64,000 nt of DNA from DASSTY01 sp035760645 (GTDB taxonomy: Bacteria; Gemmatimonadota; Gemmatimonadetes; Gemmatimonadales; GWC2-71-9), in assembly GCA_035760645.1 (NCBI GenBank), contig DASTSO010000024.1:1-64000 (forward strand), read 5' to 3'. Below are positions 26,505 to 35,114 of the stretch, piece after piece; the stretch's first letter is position 1, and every line of letters begins with the position of its first letter. Under the pieces are notes generated by a model. That model saw nothing but the letters and a program-made list of their open reading frames with translations. It ran no database searches and was not told the origin of the DNA. The translations under genes and the position numbers were made by a program.

Positions 26505-27568
26505 CGCTCGGTCGTCATCCCCAGTGTGCGGTAGAGGTCGAGAAAGCGGTCGCCGTTGTCGAGCGGGCCGAGCGCGCCGAGCCGCCGCCGGTGCGCGTCA
26601 CCGCGCTCGAGCACGTCGGCGACCTGCCGCTCCAGATCGTCGACGTCCCGTGTTCGGAACAGCACCGTGCCCGCCGGCCGACCGACGCAGTCGCTCGCCA
26701 CCACCGGCGTGCCGGCCGACAGCGCCTCGAGCACGGTGAGCGAGTTGCCGTCGGTGTTCGTCGCGCGGATCACCGCGTCGCAGGCGCGCCAGAGGCTCGT
26801 CGCCTCCGCGATCGGTCGCGTCACGAAGCGGAACCGGTCGGTGAGTCCGAGCTCCGCCACGCGCGCCTGCAGGCGAGCGAAGTAGGCGTCGTCCCCGATC
26901 GCCGGCAGCAGGAACGCCATCGCCACGTCCAGCCGCCGCAGGGTGACGAGCCGGTGGAGCAGCTCGATCAGCAGGTCGATGCCGTACAGGTCCTGGCCGT
27001 CGTGAAAGCTGATCCGGAATGCGTTCGAGCCGAGCAGGTAGCGGTGCCGCTCGCGCAGCGCGACGATCGCGGGCTCCTCGAGCGGCGGGACCGCCGGTGG
27101 ATCCAGATACTCGGGGATGAGCCGCAGGCGCCCCGGATCCCGGACCAGGCCGCGGGCGAGCGCGAGGCAGTCCTCGCTGTCCACCACGATGCAGTCGAGC
27201 CGCTCGAGCGCCCGCCGCACCACCGCCGCCGCGGGGCGCGGCAGCGTCGCGAGTTCGGCCACGAACCGCTCGTTGTGGAAGCTGAGCACCGTGCGGTGCC
27301 GCAGCCCGAGCGCCGCGTAGAGCAGCGCGTTCCGCGGGGTGAAGTTGTGGAAGTGCACGATCGCCCGCGGCGCCCGCACGAGCCGCCGCACCGCCGCCGC
27401 CCACCGCATCGCCTCCACCCCCGGCACCGCGGGCTTCGCCGGGTCCGGCGCCAGGTCGATCAGCCGGACGGGCGCGCCGGCGGCCCGCAGGCGCCCGCAG
27501 AGGCGCTGAAGGTGGATCGAGACCCCGCCGTAGGGTGGCGGATAGACCCCGACGTTGATCACCTCCAA
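26501..27568 (-). CDS. Glycosyltransferase family 4 (GT-B fold)
   Basis: Predicted glycosyltransferase of 355 residues opening 'VINVGVYPPPYGGVSIHLQRL', a classic acceptor-domain glycine loop. The donor domain has 'NTDGNSLTVLEALSAGTPVVAS', where Asp replaces the first Glu of EX7E. The longest start is TTG at 27568, ten bases after the upstream stop; GTG at 27562 is equally plausible. The stop overlaps the LegB-like start by four bases. Substrates are unknown. Confidence 0.84.
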   Translation of the reverse strand: MEVINVGVYPPPYGGVSIHLQRLCGRLRAAGAPVRLIDLAPDPAKPAVPGVEAMRWAAAVRRLVRAPRAIVHFHNFTPRNALLYAALGLRHRTVLSFHNERFVAELATLPRPAAAVVRRALERLDCIVVDSEDCLALARGLVRDPGRLRLIPEYLDPPAVPPLEEPAIVALRERHRYLLGSNAFRISFHDGQDLYGIDLLIELLHRLVTLRRLDVAMAFLLPAIGDDAYFARLQARVAELGLTDRFRFVTRPIAEATSLWRACDAVIRATNTDGNSLTVLEALSAGTPVVASDCVGRPAGTVLFRTRDVDDLERQVADVLERGDAHRRRLGALGPLDNGDRFLDLYRTLGMTTER

Positions 27569-27578
27569 CGCGCGACGC

Positions 27579-29747
27579 TCACGGCCGGAGTCGGGCCTCG
27601 ACCGCCAGGGCGATCTCGCTCGCCTGCACCTGCTGCCAGAGCGGGATCGGCCAGGGCCCGCCCTCCTTGATGGCCCGCGCGAAGGCGAGGAGCTCCTCGC
27701 GCTGTCCCTTTTCCATCGTGCGCGTCGTGAGCCCCTCGCCCCGGCGGCCGGCGACGCTCAGGCGGCGGTAGTCGTCGAGCGTCACCACCGCGCCATCGCC
27801 GAACAGCTCCATCTGCTCCTTCGGATGCTCCCGCGCCCCCAGGGCCGTGTACGTCAGCGTCCCGACCGAGCCGTCGGTGAAGCGCACCGTCGCCACGAAG
27901 TTGTCGGTCGCGCTGTAGAACCCCGTCGCGGGCCGGATCGGGAGCGCCTGCACCGCCTCGACCCGCGCATCGGTCAGGAAGGTGAACAGGTCGTAGATGT
28001 GGCACGCCTCGCCCAGATTGCGCCCGCCGCCCTCGGCGGTGTGCACCCAGTGGTCGAGCGGGATGTACCCGGCGTTCATCCGGTAATTGGCGATCATCGG
28101 GTTCGTGCGCCCGCGGACGAGCTCCGCCATCCGCCGCGCGTACGGCGAGAAGCGGCGGTTGAACCCCGTCAGGAGCACCGGTGTCGGCGCGTCCGCCGGC
28201 AGCGCACCGAAGAAGCCGGCGATCTCGTCGAGCTCCCCCTGCGTGAGCGCGAGCGGCTTCTCGACGAGCACGTGCTTGCCGTGCTCCAGCGCCGCCAGCG
28301 CCTGCCGCGCGTGCAGGTCGTGCCGGGTCGCGATGAGCACGACGTCCACCTCGGGGTCCGCGAGCACCCGCGCGTAGTCGGTCGTCGCGTACTGCGCGCC
28401 GAACTGCTTGGCCGTGGCCATGGCGTTGTGGCCCGTGCGGCTGACCACGGCATGGAGCTGGTAATGCTCGGAGAGACTCTGCAGGTTGGGCAGGTGCATC
28501 CCCTTCGCGAACCCCCCGGCCCCGACCAGCGCCACCCGCAGCTGGCCGGGCCGCGCGGCCTTGGCATGCGGGTTCGCGATCGCGCGCGCGCCGGCGGCCG
28601 CGGCCGCGGCCGCGGCCCCGGCCCCGGCCGCCGGCGGATAGGTGAGGATCACCATCATCGGCTTCGCGCCCGGCGCCCGCAGTGCTTCGTACGCCTGCGC
28701 GGCCTCCGCGACCGGGAAGGTCGCGCTGAGCAGCGGCGCCACCTCGACCCGCCCCTCGGCGACCTGCCGGAGGTATTCGGCCATGTTGCGGTTCTCGGTC
28801 CACCGCACGTAGCCCACCGGATAGTCGAGCCCCTCCTCCTCGTACGCGCGGTCGTATCGCCCCGGGCCGTAGGAGGAAGAGATGAAGAAGTCGAGCTCCT
28901 TCGCGTAGAAGTCGGCACGGTTCAGGTGCAGGCCGACGTCGCCGACGAGCACCACCCGGCCCTTCTTGCGGCACATCCCGAAGGCCGCGGCCATCACGGC
29001 GTCCGAGGGTGTCGCGGCCGTGATGATGACGCCGTCCGCCCCGATCCCGCCGGTCAGCCGGGCGACCGCGGCGACGTCACCGTCCTCGGCCGGATTGAGG
29101 CCCACCTCCAGCCCGTGCGCGCGGGCGAGCCGGATCCGCTCCGGGTCGAGGTCCGTGCCGATCACCCGGCACCCGTTGGCGCGGAGCAGCTGCACCGTGA
29201 GCTGGCCCAGGATCCCGAGGCCGATGACGACGAAGGTCTCGCCGAGGGTCGGGCCCGCGCGCCGCACGCCCTGCAGGGCGATCGCGCCGAGAGTCACGGT
29301 GCTCGCTGCGGCGGCGTCGAGCCCCTCGGGGACCGGCACGCAGAGGTTCCGCGGCACCCGGATCACCTCCGCGTGGTGCGCGCACTGCGAGCCGGCGCAG
29401 GCGACCCGGTCACCCGGGCGCAGGTCCTCCACGCCCTCGCCCACCGCGAGCACGACGCCGGCCGCCGAGTAGCCGGTGGGCTCGCCGGCGGCGAGCTTCC
29501 CTTCGATCTGACTCCGGGTGTTCTGCAGGCCCTGCGCGGCGACGGTCTGGAGCACGGCGCGCACCTTCTGCGGCTGGTTGAGCGCCTTCTTCCAGAGCGG
29601 CTGCCCGCTCTGGCGGATCCCGCTCAACTCGGTGCCCACCGAGATGCACGACGCCTCGACCTGCACGAGGAGCGTGCCCCGCTCCACCCCGGGCGCCGGG
29701 ACCTCCTCGACCACCGCCTGTCCCCGCCGGATGAGGACCTGCTTCAT
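27579..29747 (-). CDS. Bi-domain oxidoreductase: medium-chain dehydrogenase fused to Gfo/Idh/MocA domain
   Basis: A 722-residue fusion. Residues 1 to about 365 are a zinc-dehydrogenase-like medium-chain reductase ('VEASCISVGTELSG', 'PTGYSAAGVVLAVGEGV', 'FVVIGLGILGQLTVQLL'). An Ala/Gly linker (about 371-395) leads to a Gfo/Idh/MocA domain ('VALVGAGGFAKGMHLPNL', 'HVLVEKPLALTQGE', 'GGGRNLGEACHIYDLF'). Fusions of this kind occur in polysaccharide loci and presumably oxidise or epimerise a sugar, but no reaction is established that I can name. The start chosen is ATG 29747, preceded by a hairpin-T-tract that would separate it from the first gene of the arm. Confidence 0.88.
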   Translation of the reverse strand: MKQVLIRRGQAVVEEVPAPGVERGTLLVQVEASCISVGTELSGIRQSGQPLWKKALNQPQKVRAVLQTVAAQGLQNTRSQIEGKLAAGEPTGYSAAGVVLAVGEGVEDLRPGDRVACAGSQCAHHAEVIRVPRNLCVPVPEGLDAAAASTVTLGAIALQGVRRAGPTLGETFVVIGLGILGQLTVQLLRANGCRVIGTDLDPERIRLARAHGLEVGLNPAEDGDVAAVARLTGGIGADGVIITAATPSDAVMAAAFGMCRKKGRVVLVGDVGLHLNRADFYAKELDFFISSSYGPGRYDRAYEEEGLDYPVGYVRWTENRNMAEYLRQVAEGRVEVAPLLSATFPVAEAAQAYEALRAPGAKPMMVILTYPPAAGAGAAAAAAAAGARAIANPHAKAARPGQLRVALVGAGGFAKGMHLPNLQSLSEHYQLHAVVSRTGHNAMATAKQFGAQYATTDYARVLADPEVDVVLIATRHDLHARQALAALEHGKHVLVEKPLALTQGELDEIAGFFGALPADAPTPVLLTGFNRRFSPYARRMAELVRGRTNPMIANYRMNAGYIPLDHWVHTAEGGGRNLGEACHIYDLFTFLTDARVEAVQALPIRPATGFYSATDNFVATVRFTDGSVGTLTYTALGAREHPKEQMELFGDGAVVTLDDYRRLSVAGRRGEGLTTRTMEKGQREELLAFARAIKEGGPWPIPLWQQVQASEIALAVEARLRP
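28595..28630. repeat. Six tandem cggccg-type hexamers inside the bi-domain gene
   Basis: Six consecutive hexamers (cggccg or cggccc) encode the alanine/glycine-rich linker between the two enzymatic domains. Copy-number changes would stay in frame and alter only linker length. Confidence 0.75.
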
Positions 29748-29762
29748 CGCTGGCTCCGTCCT

Positions 29763-29800
29763 GAAAAAAGGAAGCTCGCCGCGCAGCGCGAGCGGCGAGC
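29763..29800 (-). terminator. Rho-independent terminator or attenuator inside the leftward polysaccharide arm
   Basis: On the minus strand an 8-bp perfect stem (29800-29793 with 29781-29774) with an 11-base loop is followed by TTCC and six T residues. It lies after the glycosylphosphotransferase gene and 16 bases before the bi-domain oxidoreductase ATG. It is the clearest intrinsic terminator in the window. Confidence 0.7.
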
Positions 29801-29870
29801 AATCTGACCTGACGGACCGGGATTTTCCAGACTTCCGGGACACCGGGGCCACACGGGCGCCCGGCGCTCC

Positions 29871-31451
29871 TCAGTGGGCCCCGCGCATGTACACGACCGC
29901 CGGGACGGTGCGCAGGAGGATTCCCAGATCCTTCCAGATCGTCCACTCGCGGATGTAGGCCGTCTCGAGGCGGATGACCTCCTCGAAGTCGGTGATCGTG
30001 TTCCGGCCGCCGACCTGCCACGGCCCCGTGATCCCCGGCTTGACGTCGAAGCGGTTGTAGTGGTGCTCTTCGTAGAGCGCCACCTCGCTCGGCAGCGGCG
30101 GCCGAGGGCCGACGAGCGACATCTCGCCCTTCAGCACGTTCCAGAGCTGGGGCAGCTCGTCGAGGCTGGTGCGGCGCAGGAAGGCGCCGACCCGCGTGAC
30201 CCGCGGGTCGTTCTTGAGCTTGAACAGCCGCTGGTCGCTGTAGAGGCTCTCCGCAGCCAGCGCCTGCCGGCGCTCCTCGGCATCCTGCACCATCGTCCGG
30301 AACTTCGTGATCCGGAACGTGCTGCCCCCGAGCCCGACCCGCGTCTGGCGGAAGAAGATCGGCCCGCGCGAGCTCAGGCGGACGGCGAGGGCGATGAGCC
30401 CGAAGAGCGGCGCCAGGAGGAGGAGGCCGATCGAGGCGCACACCAGATCGAGCGAGCGCTTGATCAGCAGCTGCCGCCCGCGCAGGCTCGGCCGGTTGAG
30501 CACCACCAGCGGGGCGCCGCGCCGCCACACGAGGAACGGCTCGAGCCCGGCCACCGAGAACGAGCGCGTCAGCGCGAACAGCTGGCATCCTGCCGCGCGG
30601 GCCGCGTCGGTCACCAGCGCGAAGTGCTCGTCGTCGAAGGGACTGCAGAGCACCAGCGTGTCCGCCCGGTGGCGCTTGATGGTCTGGCAGAGCTTCGCCA
30701 CCTGTCCGCGGGTCCCGCGCACGAACACCTCGTTGGGGTCGCACACCCCCTCGATGGCGAACTCCCGGCTGTCCGACAGCGCGGGATGCTCCATCGCGCG
30801 CCGGGTGTCCTCCGGCAGGCCGATGAGGAGCGCCCGGGCCGCGCCCGGGCCGATCGGCCAGAACGTCCGCACCACGTCGTCGATCACCTGGCGCTCGGCG
30901 ATGAGCGTGACCGCGACCGCGCCGGCCAGAAGCACGAAGCCCGGCAGCGCGAAGTAGGAGAAGTGCGTCCAGAGATAGCCCCAGAACGGCAGCGCGAGGC
31001 CGAAGGAGGCGCCGGCGACGAGGCGGCCGGCGTCCCGGCGCCGGTCGTTCGCACCGTAGGTGTCGAGCACGATCAGGCCGAGGAGCACGGCGGGCAGCAA
31101 CTGCACCGTCGGCAGCGCGCCGGGCGGGACGAGCCCCCGCGCCGCGTGGGCCGCCGTCGGTCCCCACCAGCCCAGGTCGCGGATGCCGCGGATCAGGAAG
31201 CGCAGCACGAGCAGCGCCCCCGCGTCGCCCGCCATCAGCACCGAGATCCGCAGCGCCGCCCGGAGCAGGTGGCGCCGCATGACGTGGTGCGCCCGCCGGG
31301 TGAGGGCGAGGCGGTCGAAGCCGAGGCGGATTTCTCCGCTCGACCGGCCGGCCGTCCTGCTCGAGTTCCCCGCCACCCCGACGCCGAGCGGGACGCCGTT
31401 ACTGGGCGTCAGCCGTGGCTGGGTGGGTGGAGTTCGAGCGATGGTGGTCAT
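29871..31451 (-). CDS. Polyprenyl glycosylphosphotransferase (exopolysaccharide initiation, WbaP/WcaJ type)
   Basis: Initiates repeat-unit assembly by moving a sugar-1-phosphate from a nucleotide sugar onto undecaprenyl phosphate at the inner membrane. The 526-residue protein has several N-terminal hydrophobic segments and a central soluble domain. The C-terminal catalytic domain, from about residue 330, has '[19 protein letters not shown]', '[11 protein letters not shown]', '[10 protein letters not shown]', '[20 protein letters not shown]' and '[12 protein letters not shown]'. ATG 31451 is preferred to a TTG further upstream because that extension looks non-coding. It is the first gene of the leftward arm and is followed by a terminator-like hairpin. 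Confidence 0.93.
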   Translation of the reverse strand: MTTIARTPPTQPRLTPSNGVPLGVGVAGNSSRTAGRSSGEIRLGFDRLALTRRAHHVMRRHLLRAALRISVLMAGDAGALLVLRFLIRGIRDLGWWGPTAAHAARGLVPPGALPTVQLLPAVLLGLIVLDTYGANDRRRDAGRLVAGASFGLALPFWGYLWTHFSYFALPGFVLLAGAVAVTLIAERQVIDDVVRTFWPIGPGAARALLIGLPEDTRRAMEHPALSDSREFAIEGVCDPNEVFVRGTRGQVAKLCQTIKRHRADTLVLCSPFDDEHFALVTDAARAAGCQLFALTRSFSVAGLEPFLVWRRGAPLVVLNRPSLRGRQLLIKRSLDLVCASIGLLLLAPLFGLIALAVRLSSRGPIFFRQTRVGLGGSTFRITKFRTMVQDAEERRQALAAESLYSDQRLFKLKNDPRVTRVGAFLRRTSLDELPQLWNVLKGEMSLVGPRPPLPSEVALYEEHHYNRFDVKPGITGPWQVGGRNTITDFEEVIRLETAYIREWTIWKDLGILLRTVPAVVYMRGAH

Positions 31452-31812
31452 CGGGCCTGGGTTCGAGAGCAGGGCGTGGGTCCGGGATGACTTGAGGACG
31501 CTGCCGCGCCCACACTGGACGTGGCTCACGCCCCGAATCGCACACCCGAAGTCACCCAACGGACAGGACGTCGGGGTTGCTTGCCAGATTCATGCCCGCA
31601 GCCTGCGGGAGGGTGCCCGCCCGACGGCGGACGCCCCCGAAAACCGACGCACGGCAGACTAAACTAAGAGGGGGTAAGCCGATGTGGAAGCGGCCGACGG
31701 GCGTGAACGGCAGCCTCGGCCCGAGCGCGACCGCGGGTTCCCCGGCCCGGGCCCACGGAAATGTCCCCGGATCCGTCCGCGGGCTCGGGCAAGGAGAAGC
31801 ACCCTCTGGCGA
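31452..31812 (-). promoter_or_regulatory. Gene-free leader/promoter region upstream of the glycosylphosphotransferase gene
   Basis: A 361-base stretch without a convincing gene, between the hflX stop and the first gene of the leftward arm. The only AT-rich island (31657-31670, agactaaactaaga) is the likeliest promoter position, but no good -35/-10 pair is evident. The implied leader of about 200 bases contains an ops-like sequence at 31498-31508 and short hairpins. I do not recognise a known riboswitch. Confidence 0.4.
31498..31508 (-). promoter_or_regulatory. ops-like element (possible RfaH/NusG-paralogue recruitment site)
   Basis: The minus strand reads CGCGGCAGCGT, matching 9 of 11 bases of the ops consensus GGCGGTAGCGT that recruits RfaH in enterobacterial polysaccharide operons. 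It lies 47 bases upstream of the start of the first gene in the arm, a suitable place. In such GC-rich DNA a 9/11 match can occur by chance. Confidence 0.2.
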
Positions 31813-33123
31813 TCAGCCCGTCCGCCGCGCCGGCTCCGTGCTGCGCACCGGCTCGAGGCTCACGCCCTCCTCCTGCAGCCGCCCGGCCTGCCAGGCCGGA
31901 AGCCGCACCACGAGCTCGTGGCCCGTCGGGGTGTCCTGGCGGGAAATCACCTCGGTCTCCCGGTACAGCTGCGCCAGCCGCGCCCCCTCGCCGTGGCCGA
32001 GCCGGACGAGCATCGTCGGCTTGTCGGCCCGCTGCAGGTCGCGCAGCCGCGCCTTGAGCTCCACGAGCCCGTCGGTGCGCATCGTGGTCGTCATGACGGC
32101 CCCCGGATACACCTCGCGCACGCGCGCCGCGAAGGCCACGGCATCCGCCAGGCGGTCGATCTTGTTGAACACCGGGATCACCGGCCGGTCGGAGAGTCCC
32201 AGCTCGCCCAGGACCTCCTCGACCACGGCCATGTGCTCCTCCCAGTCGGGATGGCTCGCGTCGATCACGTGGAGCAGGACGTCGGCGCTCCGCGCCTCCT
32301 CGAGCGTGGCCCGGAAGCTCGCCACCAGGTGGTGCGGCAGCTTGCGGATGAAGCCGACCGTATCGGTGACGCGGGCGCGGAAGCCCTCGCCGAGCTCGAC
32401 GACGCGCGTCAGCGTGTCGAGCGTGGCGAAGAGGCGGTCCTCGACGAAGATGTCGTGCTCGCCCGAGAGGGCGCGCAGGAGCGAGGACTTGCCGGCGTTG
32501 GTGTAGCCGACGAGCGAGACGCCGAGCATCGGCTCGCGCCCGGCGCGCAGGTTCTCGCGGTGCTTCGCGACGTCCTTCAGCTTCTCGCGCAGGAGCTGGA
32601 TCTTGCGGCGGATGATGCGGCGGTCGGTCTCGAGCTGGGTCTCGCCCGGGCCCCGCAGACCGATGCCGCCGCGGATGCGCGAGAGGTGGGTCCACATCCG
32701 CGTGAGGCGGGGCAGCAGGTACTCGAGCTGCGCGAGCTCGACCTGCAGCTTCGCCTCGTGCGAGCGGGCCCGGGTCGCGAAGATGTCGAGGATGATCTCG
32801 GCCCGGTCCATGACCCGCACCTTGAGCTCGCGCTCCAGGTTGGCGCCCTGCACCGGCGAGAGCTCCTCGTCGAAGATCACCATCGTGGCGCCTTCGTCGG
32901 TGATCCGCTGGCGTACCTCCTCGACCTTCCCCTCGCCGATCAGGGTGGCCGGGTTCGGCCGGTCCACCTGCTGCGTCACCGTCCCGACCACCTCGGCGCC
33001 GGCGGTATCCACCAGCCGCGCCAGCTCCTCGAGGTGCTCGCCGACGTGGCGGGCGTCGTCCGAGCCCTTGCGCGGCGCGGCGGCGAGGAGCGCGCGCTCG
33101 ATGGGGTCCCGGACTTCGATCAT
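31813..33123 (-). CDS. hflX: Ribosome-associated GTPase HflX
   Basis: GTPase that in E. coli binds the 50S subunit and splits stalled ribosomes under stress. The 436 residues have the HflX N-terminal domain ('GTVTQQVDRPNPATLIGEGKVEE' type region), the hallmark 'RRGGIGLRGPGETQLETDRR'-like glycine-rich linker near residue 150, then the GTPase domain: G1 'GYTNAGKSS' (near 205), G3 'DTVGFIRKLP' and G4 'NKIDRL'. The ATG at 33123 begins 31 bases after the preceding LEA14-like gene ends, so both may share a transcript starting in the lea14/ada divergent region. Confidence 0.96.
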   Translation of the reverse strand: MIEVRDPIERALLAAAPRKGSDDARHVGEHLEELARLVDTAGAEVVGTVTQQVDRPNPATLIGEGKVEEVRQRITDEGATMVIFDEELSPVQGANLERELKVRVMDRAEIILDIFATRARSHEAKLQVELAQLEYLLPRLTRMWTHLSRIRGGIGLRGPGETQLETDRRIIRRKIQLLREKLKDVAKHRENLRAGREPMLGVSLVGYTNAGKSSLLRALSGEHDIFVEDRLFATLDTLTRVVELGEGFRARVTDTVGFIRKLPHHLVASFRATLEEARSADVLLHVIDASHPDWEEHMAVVEEVLGELGLSDRPVIPVFNKIDRLADAVAFAARVREVYPGAVMTTTMRTDGLVELKARLRDLQRADKPTMLVRLGHGEGARLAQLYRETEVISRQDTPTGHELVVRLPAWQAGRLQEEGVSLEPVRSTEPARRTG

Positions 33124-33154
33124 GTCTCTGATAGGCCCTGCCCTCCCTTCGAAG

Positions 33155-33676
33155 TCAGTGCGCCGGCGCGCCCGGTGTGGCCGGAGCGGAGGCCCGGTTC
33201 AGGCCGAGCCCGATGCGGGTGAGCGGCGCCCGGCCCTCGCGGGTGAAGGGGATGACCCGCGGCCCGACGGGGGTCGTGAGCGTCACCTGCCCCTTCATCG
33301 TGTAGGGAATATCGCCATAACTCATCGCCGAGCGTACCGCCCCTCCCACCCCGGCCCAGTTGAACGTCACCGGCAGGGTGAGCTGGGTGGTGTCGTTCTT
33401 CTGGATCTGGTACTCGTCGGTGTACAGGATGTCGCCCACGTGCGAGCCCTGGACGTCGAAGCCGACCTGCAGCTTCGTGCCCTTCACGCTGAAGCCGTTC
33501 GGGTTGTAGATCTTCACGGCCAGGTCGAGGATGCCGCCCGTGAGCCCCGCCCCGCGCAGCGTGACGTGGTCGAGCGTGACCTCGGGATCCTTGAAGGTGT
33601 TCGGGATGCCCCCGCAGGCGGCGGCGAGCAGGAGCAGGACCGGGAGGACCGGCACGAACGGGTTCCGGGCGGACAT
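33155..33676 (-). CDS. LEA14-like (WHy domain) lipoprotein
   Basis: Small predicted lipoprotein of 173 residues. The signal sequence 'NPFVPVLPVLLLLAAAC' gives lipidated Cys21. The mature part has the 'LAVKIYNPNGFSVKGTKLQVGFDVQGSHVG' beta-sandwich pattern and 'LPVTFNWAGVG', as in the LEA type 2/water-stress family. The molecular role is unknown; homologues are often linked to desiccation tolerance. ATG 33676 is preferred over ATG 33694 because GGAGG lies eight bases upstream. The gene is divergent from ada, and hflX follows. Confidence 0.82.
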   Translation of the reverse strand: MSARNPFVPVLPVLLLLAAACGGIPNTFKDPEVTLDHVTLRGAGLTGGILDLAVKIYNPNGFSVKGTKLQVGFDVQGSHVGDILYTDEYQIQKNDTTQLTLPVTFNWAGVGGAVRSAMSYGDIPYTMKGQVTLTTPVGPRVIPFTREGRAPLTRIGLGLNRASAPATPGAPAH

Positions 33677-33831
33677 GGCGAGAGCCTCCGACATGCTGAG
33701 GGTAGGACGAGCACCACGCGACGGGCCGCGACCGCCCGCAGAATCGCCCTTCCGGCGTTGGGGAGCGGTGTGCGGCGTCACAGGGGTCCTTGCATGCCCC
33801 GTGCCGTCCGGTCCGGAATCCGCGTCCCCGG

Positions 33832-33844
33832 AATTCGGGCGCAA
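33832..33844 (+). promoter_or_regulatory. Candidate Ada box upstream of ada
   Basis: AAT (33832-33834), six bases, then GCAA (33841-33844) reproduces the A-box/B-box layout AAT-N6-GCAA bound by methylated Ada in E. coli. The match to the E. coli ada operator as I remember it continues through GCGCAAGATT (33839-33848). It lies 66 bases upstream of the ada ATG, where an activator site would be expected. Confidence 0.55.
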
Positions 33845-33910
33845 GATTCGGGTCGCCGGGGGCCGGCCCTCCGCGCATCTTTCCCGCCGTGCCCTTCGAC
33901 GGAGACCGAC

Positions 33911-35089
33911 ATGTCCACCATCGTCACCGAGCTTCCCACCGGCCTCGCCCCCGCCGACGCGTGGGCCGCGGTGCTCGCCCGCGACGCCGCGCAGGACGGC
34001 CGCTTCGTGTACGCCGTCCGCACGACCGGCGTGTTCTGCCGCCCGAGCTGCTCCGCCCGGCGGCCGCGGCGGGAGAACGTCGCGTTCTTTCCCGACGCCC
34101 GGGCGGCCGCCGCGGCCGGCTACCGCGCCTGCCGGCGCTGCCGGCCCGAGTCGGTGGCGGAGCCCGCCGCCGCCCGCGCCGTGGCCCGCGCCCGTGCCTT
34201 CCTCGACGCGCATCCCGACGAGGCCGTCCCGCTCGACCGCCTCGCGCGCGAGGTGGGGCTGAGCCCGCACCACCTGCAGCGCACCTTCACGCGCCTCGTC
34301 GGCACGAGCCCGAAGCGCTACGCGGCCGCGCTGCGCGCCGAGCGCTTCCGGACCGGGCTCCGGGACGGCGCCACGGTGAGCCGCGCCGGCTTCGACGCGG
34401 GCTTCGGCGCGGCGAGCCGCGCCTACGACGCGGCCGCGGCGCACCTCGGCATGACGCCGGCCGCGTATCGCCGGGGCGGCCGCGGCGTCCATGTCCGCTA
34501 CGCGCTCGCGGCGACCGCACTGGGCCCCGTGCTCGTCGCCGCGACCCGCCGTGGGGTCTGCGCGGTGACACTCGGGGACGACGACGCCACCCTCGAGGCG
34601 GCGCTCGCCGCCGAGTATCCCGAGGCCACCCGCGAGCGGCTCACGGGCGCCGCGCTCGCCGCGGACCCCGACCTCCAGCGCTGGCTCGCCTCGGTCGTCC
34701 GCGCGGCCGGCGCGCCGCCCGACGGCGATGCCACCGCCCCGGCCCCCGGCCGGGAGGCCGGCACCCGGTCGCTCGCCGACGTGCCGCTCGACGTCCCCGG
34801 CACGCCGTTCCAGGACCGCGTCTGGCGCGCGGTGCGCGCCATCCCGCGCGGCGAGACCCGCTCCTACACCGAGGTCGCGACGGCGCTCGGGGTGCCGCGG
34901 GCCGTGCGCGCCGTCGCCTCCGCGATCGCGAGCAACCGGGTGGCGCTCGTCGTGCCGTGTCATCGGGTGGTGCCGAAGGGCGCCGCCCCGGCCGGGAGCC
35001 GGGTGGGGCAGTACCGGTGGGGCCCGGAGCGCAAGCGCCGCCTCCTGGCGCAGGAGCGGGAAGACGCGCCCGCGACGGCGGGCCGCTGA
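33911..35089 (+). CDS. ada: Ada: methylphosphotriester/O6-methylguanine-DNA methyltransferase and transcriptional activator
   Basis: Repairs alkylated DNA and activates its own regulon after self-methylation. The 392 residues contain all three parts. The N-terminal zinc domain has four Cys (C43, C47, C74, C77) in 'FCRPSC' and 'CRRC'; Cys43 corresponds to the methyl acceptor Cys38 of E. coli. An AraC-type helix-turn-helix region (about 95-190) includes 'LAREVGLSPHHLQRTFTRLVG' and 'GMTPAAYR'. The C-terminal O6-methylguanine domain has 'PCHRVV' with acceptor Cys350. ATG 33911 is preceded by GGAGA. A probable Ada box lies upstream. The gene is monocistronic. Confidence 0.95.
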   Translation: MSTIVTELPTGLAPADAWAAVLARDAAQDGRFVYAVRTTGVFCRPSCSARRPRRENVAFFPDARAAAAAGYRACRRCRPESVAEPAAARAVARARAFLDAHPDEAVPLDRLAREVGLSPHHLQRTFTRLVGTSPKRYAAALRAERFRTGLRDGATVSRAGFDAGFGAASRAYDAAAAHLGMTPAAYRRGGRGVHVRYALAATALGPVLVAATRRGVCAVTLGDDDATLEAALAAEYPEATRERLTGAALAADPDLQRWLASVVRAAGAPPDGDATAPAPGREAGTRSLADVPLDVPGTPFQDRVWRAVRAIPRGETRSYTEVATALGVPRAVRAVASAIASNRVALVVPCHRVVPKGAAPAGSRVGQYRWGPERKRRLLAQEREDAPATAGR

Positions 35090-35114
35090 GCCGCCCGGGG
35101 GCAGGACCAGCCGG

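Noticed and set aside
27557..27566. A perfect Shine-Dalgarno-like GGAGGTGATC at the start of the glycosyltransferase gene near 27.57 kb.
   Set aside because: No start codon follows at a useful distance; the sequence is explained by the codons for Glu-Val-Ile after the TTG.
31452..31680. Possible riboswitch (c-di-GMP or cobalamin type) in the glycosylphosphotransferase leader.
   Set aside because: Short hairpins are present, but none of the conserved sequence blocks of those riboswitches is found.
31682..32506. A plus-strand frame starting MWKRPTGVNG with an upstream purine-rich sequence that looks like a ribosome binding site.
   Set aside because: Most of it is antisense to hflX and the composition is that of a shadow frame. 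The gene-free region probably holds only the leader of the minus-strand transferase gene.
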